Source of the DNA: Sphingomonas swuensis
GTDB taxonomy: Bacteria; Pseudomonadota; Alphaproteobacteria; Sphingomonadales; Sphingomonadaceae
NCBI RefSeq assembly: GCF_039538045.1
Contig: NZ_BAABBQ010000001.1
Span: 1,758,001 to 1,822,000 of the forward strand
Length of the DNA: 64,000 nucleotides
Direction of reading: 5' to 3'
Positions 41,006 through 50,364 of the stretch are shown here, piece after piece (positions within the stretch are counted from its first letter, which is position 1; every line of letters begins with the position of its first letter). The position numbers and the translations under genes are program-made. The notes under the pieces are model-generated. The model ran no database searches. It saw nothing but the letters and a program-made list of their open reading frames with translations, and was not told where the DNA came from.

Positions 41006-42345
41006 CAGGCGGCCGCTTTCTCGACCGCGGCGCAGATCCGCGCGACCACGTCCTCGACCTCGCTCTTGTCGTCGCCCTCGGCCATGACCCGGATCAGCGG
41101 CTCGGTCCCGCTCTTGCGGATGACCAGCCGCCCACGCCCGTCGAGCTGCCGCTCGGCGTCGGCGATGCAGGACTGGACCTCGGCCGCCTCGAGCGGGGCG
41201 CCGGCCTTGAACCGCACGTTGCGAAGCAGCTGCGGCACCGGCTCGAACTGGTTGAGGAGGTCGCTTGCGACCTTGCCCTGCCCGACCATCGCTGCGAGGA
41301 TCTGCAAGCCCGCGACCAGCCCGTCTCCGGTGGTCGCATGATCGGTCAGGATGATATGCCCCGACTGCTCGCCGCCGACGTTGCAGCCATGCTCGCGCAT
41401 GCCTTCGAGCACATAGCGATCCCCGACCTTGGAGCGGTGAAGCGCGAGGCCGGCGGCGGCGAGGTGCCGCTCGAGCCCGAGGTTGCTCATCACCGTGGCG
41501 ACCACGCCGCCGCCCTGAAGCAGGCCCATCCGCTTCTGGTCGAGCGCGATCAGCGCCATCAACTGATCGCCGTCGATCACCTTGCCGGTCTCGTCGACCA
41601 CGATCAGCCGGTCGGCGTCTCCGTCGAGCGCAAGCCCGATGTCGGCGCCGCTCGCGACCACCGTCTCCTGCAGCAACTGCGGGTGGGTCGAGCCGCATTC
41701 GTGGTTGATGTTGGTGCCGTTGGGCTGAACCCCCAGCGGGATGACCTCGGCACCGAGCTCCCACAGCGCGTCGGGGGCGACATGGTAGGCCGCGCCATTG
41801 GCGCAATCGACCACGATCTTGAGCCCGTCGAGGCGCAGCTTGTCGGGGAAGGTCGACTTGGCGAAGTGGACATAGCGCCCGCGCGCGTCCTCGATCCGCT
41901 TGGCCCGTCCGATCTTGCGCGCGTCGACGAGCTCGACCTTCTGCTCGAGCAGGCGCTCGATCTCCAGTTCGTCGGCGTCGGACAGCTTGAACCCGTCGGG
42001 GCCGAACAGCTTGATCCCGTTGTCGGCGAAGGGATTGTGGCTGGCCGAGATCATCACGCCGAGATCGGCGCGCATCGAGCGGGTCAGCATCGCCACCGCC
42101 GGCGTCGGCATCGGCCCGAGGAGCACCACGTCCATGCCGACGCTGGTGAAGCCCGCGACCAGCGCGCTTTCCATCATGTAGCCCGACAGTCGGGTGTCCT
42201 TGCCGATCACGACGCGGTGGCGATGGTCGCCGCGAAGGAAGTGGGCCCCTGCGGCCTGCCCGACCTTGAGCGCGACCTCGGCGGTCATCGGTTCGGTGTT
42301 GGTGAGGCCCCGGATGCCGTCGGTGCCGAAGAATTTGCGTGCCAT
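41005..42345 (-). CDS. glmM: Phosphoglucosamine mutase
   Basis: 446 residues. Converts glucosamine-6-phosphate to glucosamine-1-phosphate for peptidoglycan and lipopolysaccharide. The family start [12 protein letters not shown], the phosphoserine loop [15 protein letters not shown] (Ser102), the Mg2+ loop [14 protein letters not shown] and the sugar-binding GEQSGHIIL are all intact. It is followed without a gap by the DUF1272 gene and preceded by nnrU on the same strand. Confidence 0.97.
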   Translation of the reverse strand: MARKFFGTDGIRGLTNTEPMTAEVALKVGQAAGAHFLRGDHRHRVVIGKDTRLSGYMMESALVAGFTSVGMDVVLLGPMPTPAVAMLTRSMRADLGVMISASHNPFADNGIKLFGPDGFKLSDADELEIERLLEQKVELVDARKIGRAKRIEDARGRYVHFAKSTFPDKLRLDGLKIVVDCANGAAYHVAPDALWELGAEVIPLGVQPNGTNINHECGSTHPQLLQETVVASGADIGLALDGDADRLIVVDETGKVIDGDQLMALIALDQKRMGLLQGGGVVATVMSNLGLERHLAAAGLALHRSKVGDRYVLEGMREHGCNVGGEQSGHIILTDHATTGDGLVAGLQILAAMVGQGKVASDLLNQFEPVPQLLRNVRFKAGAPLEAAEVQSCIADAERQLDGRGRLVIRKSGTEPLIRVMAEGDDKSEVEDVVARICAAVEKAAA

Positions 42346-42363
42346 GGACGCCGCCCTAGCGCG

Positions 42364-43032
42364 TCAGGCGAGCCACTGCCACAGCCCAACCGGCAAAGGA
42401 TGCGCCCAGGTCGCTGCAAGCCACAGCAGCGTCCCGCCGACACTGGCGAAGGTGCCCGGCGGATGGATCCCGCGGCCGAACGGGACGAAGCTCGTCCGGG
42501 CCACCCATTCGGACCAGGCGGGTCCGAGGTGCCTGCGCTTCTTGACGTCCTGCGCGGCCGAGCCGACCAGCGCCATGACGAGGATCACCCCCGCAAGCAC
42601 CAGCGCCGAGGGTTCGGGATGCACCAGCGTGTGCGCCGCCGCCCACAAGGCGAAGCCCCACATCATCGGGTGGCGCGTGATCCGGAACACCCCGACGGGC
42701 TCGCCGATCACCACCTCGCTGCCCGGCCCGAAGGTGACCATCGCCGGATTTCGCCGGAAGGAGCCGACCAGCAGCACGCTCGCAAGCCAGGTCAGCAGGC
42801 TCGCCGCGATCCACGCCGGGGCGGATGGCTGCCACAGCCAGGCCTCCGCCCCGGCGCCCTTGCGAGCCCAGATCATGCCCCCGAACAGCGCCAGGGCGAT
42901 CGCCGAATAGAGCCCCTGGAAGCCGGCATTGCCGAGCCGCTTCGCAAGCGGTGCTCTCAGCGGGTGCGACAGGGCGAGGTGCGTGGCGATGAATGCGGCC
43001 CCGAAGGCGGCGACATTCACCGCCGCGCTCAC
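42364..43032 (-). CDS. NnrU family membrane protein
   Basis: 222 residues, an integral membrane protein with about six hydrophobic segments. The NnrU/isoprenylcysteine methyltransferase-like motif VFRITRHPMMWGFALWAAAHT is present, which in relatives resembles a methyltransferase active region. NnrU was named for nitrite/NO-responsive loci in Rhodobacter, but most copies occur without denitrification genes, as here. It starts with GTG at 43032, overlapping the amidohydrolase stop (GTGA). Confidence 0.85.
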   Translation of the reverse strand: MSAAVNVAAFGAAFIATHLALSHPLRAPLAKRLGNAGFQGLYSAIALALFGGMIWARKGAGAEAWLWQPSAPAWIAASLLTWLASVLLVGSFRRNPAMVTFGPGSEVVIGEPVGVFRITRHPMMWGFALWAAAHTLVHPEPSALVLAGVILVMALVGSAAQDVKKRRHLGPAWSEWVARTSFVPFGRGIHPPGTFASVGGTLLWLAATWAHPLPVGLWQWLA

Positions 43033-44441
43033 CGCCGGTAGGCCTCGGGCAGGATGCCCCGCTCGAGGCTGCGATAGCGGTCGCGGAGCCGGGTCTGGCG
43101 CGTCACCAGCGGCTGCTCGACCCCGTCGATCATCACCGCCTCGGCCGCGCTCATGTTGTCCAGCGGGTCCCCGTTCCAGATGACGAGATCGCCGCGCTTG
43201 CCCGCGGCGAGGCTGCCGATGTCGGACAGGCCCAGCACTTCGGCCGGCGCCGAGGTGATTGCCCGAAGCGCCTCGCCCCAGCTGAGGCCCGCCGCGCCCG
43301 GCACGCGGGTCAGGCCGACGAGGTTGCCGGCATACCAGCGCGCCCGGAAGGCCATCCGCGGATCGTCGTCATTGAGCGTCCCGATCGCGACCCGCACGCC
43401 GGCCGCGCGCATCCGCCCGACATTGCTCTGGGTCGCCGCAAGGCTCTCGAAGCTCGCGGGAAGGTCCGACAGCGCCGAGGCGATCACCGGAATGCCCGAT
43501 CGCGCCAGTTCGTCGGCCACGGTCCAGCCTTCGTCGGCCCCCGCGATGACCAGCCGCATCGCCGGGAACTCGCGCTTCAAGGCGATCACCTGCCTGAGGT
43601 CGGCGGCGCGCTCGGCATGGACGAGCAGGATCTGCCGTCCGCGCAGCACCGGCACAAGCGCCTGCGCGTCGAAGCGGGTCAGCAGCACGTCCTGATTGCG
43701 CCGCGCCTCGTAGGAGCGGCTCTCGTTGGGATTGGCGACCACCGGATCCTGCCGCGGATCCTCGGCGGTGCGTCCCGACTGGTCACGCGAGGGCACGGCG
43801 CCGCCGGCGACCTGCTGCGCTTCGCGGAGCGCGTTCCGAAGCAGGACATGCGCCGCCGCCCGGCTTCCGCCCGCCCGGTCGGCGCCATCCTCGCCGAGCT
43901 CGACATATTGGAACAATCGCGCCCGGGTCACCGCCTGCGGATCGGCGCCGGTGTCGATCAGCGCGCCCTGCCCGGCGAAGATGCTCTTGCCCGCCGACGG
44001 CGCGACAACCGCGCGGGTGACCCCCTCGGCGCGGTTGACCGCGATCGGCGCGCTGTTGGCGTTGATCGCGGTCGACACGTCGAGCGCCGCGCTGAACGGT
44101 CCGTCCGAGCTGGTGTCGTTGGTCCCCGCGACCGCGTCGACATCGACCAGCCCGAGCCTCGAGAAGCCCGCGACGATCCCCGGCGTCACCCACTTGCCCG
44201 TCGCGTCGATCGTCCGCGCGCCCGCCGGCACCGCGACCCCGGCGCCCGCCGCGACCACCCGGCCGTCGCGGATCACCACCTTCCCGTTCGGGATCGGCGC
44301 CGAACCGTCGCCGAGCGCCACGGTCCCGCCGACCACGGCCACGGTCTGGGCGCTGGCCTTGTAGCCGACGAAGGCGCCGGCCAGCCCGCCCATGATACCG
44401 AGCATGCCGATCCAGCTCATGCGCTTCGGAGACCGGGTCAC
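43029..44441 (-). CDS. Amidohydrolase family protein lacking the HxH metal motif
   Basis: 470 residues with an N-terminal membrane segment (MSWIGMLGIMGGLAGAFVGYKASAQ). It shows the amidohydrolase frame: VTPGIV at the start of the barrel, PAEVLGLSDIGSLAAGKRGDLVIWNGDPLDN near the end. The expected metal motif after VTPG is replaced by AGFSRLG where active relatives have DxHxH, so the first metal site is missing and it may be a pseudo-enzyme or partner. GTG start at 44441 overlaps the upstream amidohydrolase stop (GTGA), indicating co-translation. Confidence 0.88.
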   Translation of the reverse strand: MTRSPKRMSWIGMLGIMGGLAGAFVGYKASAQTVAVVGGTVALGDGSAPIPNGKVVIRDGRVVAAGAGVAVPAGARTIDATGKWVTPGIVAGFSRLGLVDVDAVAGTNDTSSDGPFSAALDVSTAINANSAPIAVNRAEGVTRAVVAPSAGKSIFAGQGALIDTGADPQAVTRARLFQYVELGEDGADRAGGSRAAAHVLLRNALREAQQVAGGAVPSRDQSGRTAEDPRQDPVVANPNESRSYEARRNQDVLLTRFDAQALVPVLRGRQILLVHAERAADLRQVIALKREFPAMRLVIAGADEGWTVADELARSGIPVIASALSDLPASFESLAATQSNVGRMRAAGVRVAIGTLNDDDPRMAFRARWYAGNLVGLTRVPGAAGLSWGEALRAITSAPAEVLGLSDIGSLAAGKRGDLVIWNGDPLDNMSAAEAVMIDGVEQPLVTRQTRLRDRYRSLERGILPEAYRR

Positions 44442-45829
44442 TTCACATCTCCTTCGCCCGGCTGGCCGAGCTCGAAGTCGCTCACCGGCCGCACCCGCGG
44501 ATTGGCGGCGTCGAACATCAGCGCGCCGTCGATCCACACTCGCTCGGGCCGGGTGTAGGTGCTGAACGGATTGCCGTTCCACAGCACCACGTCTGCATTC
44601 TTGCCGGGCTTGAGGCTTCCGGTCTGGTCGAAGATGCCGATCGCCTTGGCCGGGTTCATCGCCAGCCAGGTCCAGGCATGTTCCTCGCTGATCGGGATGC
44701 CCGCGCGCCGGCCCGCCGCCATCGCCTTGGCGGCTTCCTGGTTCAACCGCTGGATCCCGTTGGCATCGTCCGAATGGACGATCGCGCAGGCGCCCGCGCG
44801 GTCGACGAACGGGATGTTTTCGCGGATCGCGTCATAGGCTTCCATCTTGAAGCCATACCAGTCGGCCCACATCGCCGAGCAGATGCCCTCGCGGCGCAGC
44901 AGGTCGGCGATCTTGTAGCTCTCCACCGCATGGTGGAAGGTGCCGATCCTGTAGCCGGCCTCCTTCGACAGATCGATCATCTGCGCCATCTCGTCGGCGC
45001 GGTAGCAATGATTGTGGACGAGGATCTTGCCGTCGAGCACGCCCTTCAGCGTGTCCATCGCGAGGTCCTGCTCGGGCGCGTCGCCGCCCTCGGCCTCATA
45101 GGCGTCCCACTTGCGCTTGTAGGCCTTGGCCTCGATCCAGGTCTGGCGGGTCACGGCGATATTGCCCATCCGCGTCGCCGGTCCGCCCTTGTCGCCATAG
45201 ACGCGCTTGGGATTCTCGCCGCACGCCATCTTGAGGCCGTAGGGCGCGCCCGGGAACTTCATTCCCTGCACCGTCCGCGCCGGCACATTCTTGAGCGTGA
45301 CCGAGCGTCCGCCGAACAGATTGGCCGAGCCCGGAAGGATCTGGAGCGCGGTCACCCCGCCATTGGCGAGCGCGCGGCTGAAGCCCGGGTCCTGTGGCCA
45401 CACGCTATGCTCGGCCCAGACTTCGGGACGCGACGGGCCGGTCGCCTCGTTGCCGTCGTCGTGCGCCTGCACCCCGGGCGAGGGATAGTCGCCGAGGTGG
45501 CTGTGGACGTCGATGATCCCCGGGGTGACATATTTGCCCGTCCCGTCGATCACCGTCGTCCCCGCCGGAGCGGCGATGCTCTGCCCGACCGCCTGGATCT
45601 TGCCGTCGGCCAGATAGACCTGCCCGCGATCGATCCGACCGCCCTCGCCGTCGAGGACGGTGACGTTGGTCAGCAGCACGGGGGCCGCCGGATAGCGCTG
45701 GTAGGTCGAGGGGAACGGGTCCTCCGCAACGCGGATTCGCGTTCCCTCGTCCTTCGGCGCCCCGCCGGTGGTGGCGCAGCCCGCCACGAGCAGCGCCGCC
45801 AGCGACGTTCCGATCAGCCCCCTGTTCAT
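44438..45829 (-). CDS. Amidohydrolase family lipoprotein with intact metal site
   Basis: 463 residues. Lipobox LLVAGC with signal MNRGLIGTSLAALLVAGC. The metal motif GIIDVHSHLGDYPSPG has the HxH pair. KILVHNHCYRADEM and IGTFHHAVES provide further histidines; VHSDDANG supplies the last Asp. The end carries the normal GSLKPGKNADVVLWNGNPF. Substrate unknown: with the POT transporter beside it, dipeptides or cyclic amides are reasonable. Start ATG 45829 lies 4 bases from the transporter stop. Confidence 0.9.
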   Translation of the reverse strand: MNRGLIGTSLAALLVAGCATTGGAPKDEGTRIRVAEDPFPSTYQRYPAAPVLLTNVTVLDGEGGRIDRGQVYLADGKIQAVGQSIAAPAGTTVIDGTGKYVTPGIIDVHSHLGDYPSPGVQAHDDGNEATGPSRPEVWAEHSVWPQDPGFSRALANGGVTALQILPGSANLFGGRSVTLKNVPARTVQGMKFPGAPYGLKMACGENPKRVYGDKGGPATRMGNIAVTRQTWIEAKAYKRKWDAYEAEGGDAPEQDLAMDTLKGVLDGKILVHNHCYRADEMAQMIDLSKEAGYRIGTFHHAVESYKIADLLRREGICSAMWADWYGFKMEAYDAIRENIPFVDRAGACAIVHSDDANGIQRLNQEAAKAMAAGRRAGIPISEEHAWTWLAMNPAKAIGIFDQTGSLKPGKNADVVLWNGNPFSTYTRPERVWIDGALMFDAANPRVRPVSDFELGQPGEGDVK

Positions 45830-45833
45830 CGGC

Positions 45834-47480
45834 TCAGCCCTGACGCGGGCTGTTGGGCGCGGTCTCACCCTGCGGGAACATGCCGGCGTCCTGCCCGCGG
45901 TCGCCGCCCATCTCGGTGCGCCCGGCAAGCTCGTCCTGACCGAGCGTGTCGAGGTGCATCCAGCGCTTCACGATCGGGCTGAGCAGCAGCACGACAACGC
46001 CGGCTCCGATCGAGATCCAGCCGAACATGCCGTAGATGTCGAGCAGCCCTTGCTTGCTGAGGTCGCCGCCTTCGCCACCAGTGGCTTCACCGATCTTGCC
46101 CGCGACGAAATTGCCGACCGCGGTCATGTAGAACCAGGCACCCATGATCAGCGACGCAAGGAACTTGGGCGCAAGCCGGTTCATCGCGCTGAGGCCGACC
46201 GGCGACAGGCAGAGTTCGGCGGTGGTGGCGAAGAAGTAGTAGCCGAACACCAGGATGACCGGGGTCATCGCGAGCACGCCATAGGCTTCCGCGCCGTAGA
46301 CGAGGACGAGGTTGGCGATCCCCATCTGGGCAAGCGCGAGACCGAACTTGGCGGGCGCCGAGGGTTCGGAGTTGCGCTTGCCGAGCGTCACCCAGAGCGC
46401 CGCGAAGACCGGCGCCATGATCATGATGAAGATCGGATTGATAGACTGGAACAGCGAGGCCGGGACCCCACCGCGGTCGACGAACTTGTCGGTGAACAGG
46501 CTCATCGACCCGCCTGCCTGCTCGAACAGGCCCCAGAAGAGAGGATTGAGGCTGATCAGGAACAGGATCGCGAACATGCGCTCGCGCGGCTCCTTGGGCA
46601 GCTTGAAGCTCTCGTAGAGAACGTAGCCGAGAAGGGCGACGCCCGACACGACCAGCAGGCCCTGGATGACGTCCTGATACTGGACCAGCGCCCAAATCAC
46701 CGCGACCGCGGCGACGCCGATGCCGTAGAGGGTGAATTCCTTGTTCTTGGTAAGCGGAGCCGGAGCCTCGCCCGCTCCGTTCAGGACACCCTTGCCGAGA
46801 ACGAAGACGACGAGGCCGGCAAGCATGCCGATGCCGGCAAGGCCAAAGCCGTAGCCCCAGCCGATCGTCTCGCCGAGATAGCCGACGAGGATGGTGCCAA
46901 GCGCGGCGCCGACGTTGATGCCCATGTAGAACACCGTGTACGCGCCGTCGCGGCGGACGTCGGTCAGCTTGTAGAGCTGGCCGACCATCACCGAGATGTT
47001 CGCCTTGAGGAAGCCCGAACCGACGATGATGAAGGCGAGCGCGGCCCAGAAGACGTTGATCGTGGCATCGTTCTGGCCGCCGACGCCCTCGACCGCCATC
47101 AGGCTGTGGCCGACGGCCAGCAGCAGGCCGCCGAACAGCACCGCCTTGCGCTGACCTAGGTAGCGGTCAGCGAGATAGCCGCCGAGAACCGGCGTGATGT
47201 ACACCAGGCTGGTGTAGGCACCGTAGATCAGCGACGCCTTGCTGTCGGTGAAGAGCCAGTGCTTGGTCAGGTAGAAGATCAGCAGCGCGCGCATGCCGTA
47301 GTAGGAGAAGCGCTCCCACATCTCGGCGAAGAAGAGCATGTAGAGGCCCTTCGGATGACCGGCGAACTCCGGATCCTTCTGGACGGCGATCTTGCCTCCG
47401 ATGGCAAGGAAGACGACGAGAAGAAAGACGGCGATGGCGGCGATCCAGTCGCCCTCCTGCCAGAGACCCATGGGCTTCAT
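45834..47480 (-). CDS. Peptide MFS transporter (POT/PTR family)
   Basis: 548 residues with about 14 membrane segments. POT signatures: MWERFSYYGMRALLIFYL (ExxERFxYY), GGYLADRYLGQR between helices 2 and 3, and ALAFIIVGSGFLKANISVMVGQLY. The family takes up di- and tripeptides with protons. It heads a gene set with two amidohydrolases that may process the imported or related compounds. Start ATG at 47480 is the first in frame with the family's N-terminal region. Confidence 0.92.
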   Translation of the reverse strand: MKPMGLWQEGDWIAAIAVFLLVVFLAIGGKIAVQKDPEFAGHPKGLYMLFFAEMWERFSYYGMRALLIFYLTKHWLFTDSKASLIYGAYTSLVYITPVLGGYLADRYLGQRKAVLFGGLLLAVGHSLMAVEGVGGQNDATINVFWAALAFIIVGSGFLKANISVMVGQLYKLTDVRRDGAYTVFYMGINVGAALGTILVGYLGETIGWGYGFGLAGIGMLAGLVVFVLGKGVLNGAGEAPAPLTKNKEFTLYGIGVAAVAVIWALVQYQDVIQGLLVVSGVALLGYVLYESFKLPKEPRERMFAILFLISLNPLFWGLFEQAGGSMSLFTDKFVDRGGVPASLFQSINPIFIMIMAPVFAALWVTLGKRNSEPSAPAKFGLALAQMGIANLVLVYGAEAYGVLAMTPVILVFGYYFFATTAELCLSPVGLSAMNRLAPKFLASLIMGAWFYMTAVGNFVAGKIGEATGGEGGDLSKQGLLDIYGMFGWISIGAGVVVLLLSPIVKRWMHLDTLGQDELAGRTEMGGDRGQDAGMFPQGETAPNSPRQG

Positions 47481-47585
47481 GCAAGCATTCCTGTCAACGA
47501 CGGGCCTGGGCCCGACCAAAGTGGCGGCACCTTAAGCGGCAAAACCGACATGCCAAGCGCATTGTGACCGTAAGGTGTCGCTCCT

Positions 47586-48188
47586 ATGTCGCAGCAGCCC
47601 ATGTTCAATGACCTTTCCAGCCCGCTCGCCTACCTTGCCAGCCGCCGTTCCGGCCGTGCGCGGGAAATGGTCGGTCCCGGCCCCACCCCCGACCAGCTGG
47701 AGGCGATGATCGCGATCGCGGCGCGGACCCCCGACCATGGCAAGCTCGCCCCCTGGCGCTTCGTGGTCGTATCCGGCGAGCAGCGCGAGGAGCTCGCGGA
47801 GTTGCTCCAGCAGGCGCTCGCCGCAAACCATCCCGAATCGACCGATGCGCACCGCCAGAAGGCCGATGACTTTGCCCGCTCGGGGCAGGCGCTGGTGGTG
47901 CTGGTCTCCGCCCCCGTCCATGGCCACAAGATCCCGCTTTGGGAGCAGGAGCTGTCGGTCGGAGCGGTGTCGATGAACCTGCTCCATGCCGCCCATGCCC
48001 AGGGCTTCGTCGGTAGCTGGCTGACCGGTTGGGCGGCCTATGACCCGCTCGTTCGCGATTCCTTCTGCACCGGCCCGCACGAACGGATCGCCGGCTTCTT
48101 CTTCTTCGGCTCGCCCGCTCGACCGCTCGAGGAGCGGCCGCGTCCCGAGCTCGCGACGGTGGTCCGTTTCTGGGACGGGCGGATCTAG
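47586..48188 (+). CDS. Nitroreductase family protein (YdjA-like)
   Basis: 200-residue FMN-dependent oxidoreductase. YLASRRSGRAREMVGPGPTPDQLEAMIAIAARTPDHGKLAPWRFVVV shows the flavin-binding start of the YdjA group. GAVSMNLLHAAHAQGFVGSWLTGW and IAGFFFFGSPARPLEERPRP complete the fold. The physiological substrate is not known. It is divergent from the POT gene and 42 bases from the GntR gene. Confidence 0.9.
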   Translation: MSQQPMFNDLSSPLAYLASRRSGRAREMVGPGPTPDQLEAMIAIAARTPDHGKLAPWRFVVVSGEQREELAELLQQALAANHPESTDAHRQKADDFARSGQALVVLVSAPVHGHKIPLWEQELSVGAVSMNLLHAAHAQGFVGSWLTGWAAYDPLVRDSFCTGPHERIAGFFFFGSPARPLEERPRPELATVVRFWDGRI

Positions 48189-48195
48189 TTTTCCC

Positions 48196-48224
48196 TTGCA
48201 ATTTACCGCGACGCACCGTATTAG
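48196..48224 (+). promoter_or_regulatory. Candidate sigma-70 promoter of the GntR gene
   Basis: TTGCAA (48196-48201), 17 bases, TATTAG (48219-48224), six bases before the ATG at 48231. The short distance suggests a leaderless transcript. Confidence 0.5.
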
Positions 48225-48230
48225 GACAGC

Positions 48231-48584
48231 ATGACGCTACGCGGCCGCACCGATACCAAGCCCGTCTATGTCCGCCTGCGCGACATCATCGCCGAAGCCA
48301 TCCTTGCGGGCCATTACCGCGATGGCGACCCCCTCCCATCGGTCCGTGCCTTCGCTGCCGAGCAGGGCGCCAATCCGCTGACCGTCGCCAAGGCCTATCA
48401 GGGCTTCCAGGATGAGGGGCTGGTGGTGGTCAGGCGCGGAGTCGGCATGTTCGTCGCCGATGGCGCCCGTGACCGGCTCGCCACCAGCGAGCGCACCGCC
48501 TTCATCCGTACCGAGTGGCCGCAGATCCGCGCCCGGATGGAGCGGCTCGGGATCGACATCGCCGACTTGATGGAACGGAACTGA
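48231..48584 (+). CDS. GntR family transcriptional regulator (YtrA type)
   Basis: 117 residues: an N-terminal winged helix-turn-helix of GntR type (VRLRDIIAEAILAGHYRDGDPLPSVRAFAAEQGANPLTVAKAYQGFQDEGLVVVRRGVGMFV) followed by a short helical tail. This small form, without a large effector domain, matches the YtrA subfamily. Such regulators often control ABC transporters; none is adjacent here, and the target is unknown. Confidence 0.9.
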   Translation: MTLRGRTDTKPVYVRLRDIIAEAILAGHYRDGDPLPSVRAFAAEQGANPLTVAKAYQGFQDEGLVVVRRGVGMFVADGARDRLATSERTAFIRTEWPQIRARMERLGIDIADLMERN

Positions 48585-48597
48585 AGTCCTCGCGGCA

Positions 48598-48629
48598 CCC
48601 CCGCACCCTGTGAACTTCGAGAACTTCGG
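48598..48629. repeat. Third copy of the CCCCCGCACCCTG / GAACTTCGAGAACTTC repeat
   Basis: Lies between the convergent ends of the GntR and acyl-CoA dehydrogenase genes and matches the copies at 13008-13093 almost exactly, including a similar GTCCTCGCG segment just upstream. Confidence 0.85.
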
Positions 48630-48635
48630 CGCCGC

Positions 48636-50312
48636 TCAGGCGAGTGCGTCGGCCGGTACCGAATAGAGGAGCTCGGCCCCCGATCCCGCCGCCGCCGCCA
48701 GGCCGAGCGCCTCGGGAACGATCGCCGCCACCAAATAGCCCGCCGCGGCGCGCTTGACCTGCGCGAAGGGCGTGTCGCCCACCGCCGCCCGGGCCTGCCG
48801 CTCCATCAGCCAGCCCGCGGTCAGGACCGAGCACATGGTGAGGAAGGGGTAGCTTCCGGCGAGCTTGTCGTCATGGTCCGCCGCGCGCAGGCTGGTGGCG
48901 AGGATCTCGACCGCATCGGCCAGCGCGGACAGCGCCGGCGCCTCGACCTCGGCGCGGATGTCGGCGATCAGCGTGTCGAACGCCAGCCCGCCGTCGAGCC
49001 CGAGCTTGCGCCCGACGAGGTCCGCCGCCTGGATCCCGTTGGTCCCCTCGTAGATGGGCGCAATCCGGGCATCTCGGAGATATTGGGCGGCGCCCGTCTC
49101 CTCGACATAGCCCATCCCGCCATGCACCTGGACGCCGAGGCTCGCCACCTCGCAGCCGACATCGGTGCCCCAGGCCTTGACCAGCGGGGTCAGCACGTCG
49201 CCGCGCATCAATGCCTGCGCATCGCCGCGGTGTCCGCGATCGATCTGGCCGAAGGCGTAATAGGCGAGCGCCCGGGCGCCCATCGTCAGCGCGCGCATCC
49301 GCAGCAGCATCCGGCGGACGTCGGGATGCTCGTGGATCGCCACCGCGTCGCGGCTCGCCCCACCGACGCGCGCCGACTGGACCCGGCCGAGCGCATAGGC
49401 GACCGCCCGCTGGGTCGCCGCCTCGGCGATCCCGACGCCCTGCAGGCCGACGTTGAGGCGCGCGTTGTTCATCATCGTGAACATCGAGCGCATGCCGCCA
49501 TGCTCGGGCCCGATCAGCCAGCCGACGGCCCCGCCATGGTCGCCATAGGCCATGGTGCAGGTCGGCGAGGCATGGATCCCGAGCTTGTGCTCGATCGACG
49601 CGCAGCGCAGGTCGTTGCGGCTTCCGTCGGGAAGGATCTTGGGCACCAGAAACAGCGAGATCCCTCGCGTTCCCACCGGCGCGTCGGGCGTGCGCGCAAG
49701 CACCAGGTGGATGATGTTCTCGGCAAGGTCGTGCTCGCCATAGGTAATGTAGATCTTGGAGCCGGTGATCAGCCAGCTGCCGTCGCCGTTCGGCACAGCC
49801 TTGGTCCGCAGCGCACCGACGTCCGAGCCCGCCTGCGGCTCGGTCAGGTTCATCGTCGCCGGCCACTCGCCCGAGACGATCCGCGGCAGATAGTCGCGCT
49901 TCTGGCTCTCCGAGCCATGCGCCTCGATCGCCTCGATCGCGCCCATCGTCAGCATCGGGCACAGCGCGAAGCCGAGGCTGGCGGCGTTCAGATCCTCCAT
50001 CACCGCGGCTCCGAGGCTGAGCGGAAGCCCCTGCCCACCGGCGTCCTCCGGCGCGCTGATCGTGCCCCACCCGCCCTCGACGAAGCCGCGATAAGCCTCG
50101 TGGAAGCCCTTCGGCATCGCAACGCCCTCCGGCGACCACTTGGCGCCAACCGTGTCGCCAATCCGGTTCAAGGACGCGACCTGCCCCTCGGCATATTGCG
50201 CCGCGCCCTCGAGCACCGCGTCGACGATGTCGCTGTCATTGGTGAGCTCGAAGATGCGCACTACATGCTCGAGCACGAAGCGCTGTTCCTCGACCGGGCA
50301 ACGAAGGTCCAT
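48636..50312 (-). CDS. Acyl-CoA dehydrogenase (long-form, DmdC-like)
   Basis: 558 residues, longer than typical acyl-CoA dehydrogenases (about 380), with a C-terminal extension as in the DmdC/FadE-long type. Motifs include TMNLTEPQAGSDVGALRTKA for FAD binding, ITGSKIYITYG, and IYEGTNGIQAADLVGRKL containing the probable catalytic Glu. It oxidises an acyl-CoA of unknown chain type. Start at 50312 (MDLRCPVEEQRFVLEHV); a GTG 12 bases upstream is possible. Confidence 0.92.
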   Translation of the reverse strand: MDLRCPVEEQRFVLEHVVRIFELTNDSDIVDAVLEGAAQYAEGQVASLNRIGDTVGAKWSPEGVAMPKGFHEAYRGFVEGGWGTISAPEDAGGQGLPLSLGAAVMEDLNAASLGFALCPMLTMGAIEAIEAHGSESQKRDYLPRIVSGEWPATMNLTEPQAGSDVGALRTKAVPNGDGSWLITGSKIYITYGEHDLAENIIHLVLARTPDAPVGTRGISLFLVPKILPDGSRNDLRCASIEHKLGIHASPTCTMAYGDHGGAVGWLIGPEHGGMRSMFTMMNNARLNVGLQGVGIAEAATQRAVAYALGRVQSARVGGASRDAVAIHEHPDVRRMLLRMRALTMGARALAYYAFGQIDRGHRGDAQALMRGDVLTPLVKAWGTDVGCEVASLGVQVHGGMGYVEETGAAQYLRDARIAPIYEGTNGIQAADLVGRKLGLDGGLAFDTLIADIRAEVEAPALSALADAVEILATSLRAADHDDKLAGSYPFLTMCSVLTAGWLMERQARAAVGDTPFAQVKRAAAGYLVAAIVPEALGLAAAAGSGAELLYSVPADALA

Positions 50313-50364
50313 GATGACGGCCACTCACTTGTGATGGTTTCCGCTTTGCCATAGCGGCGGCATC

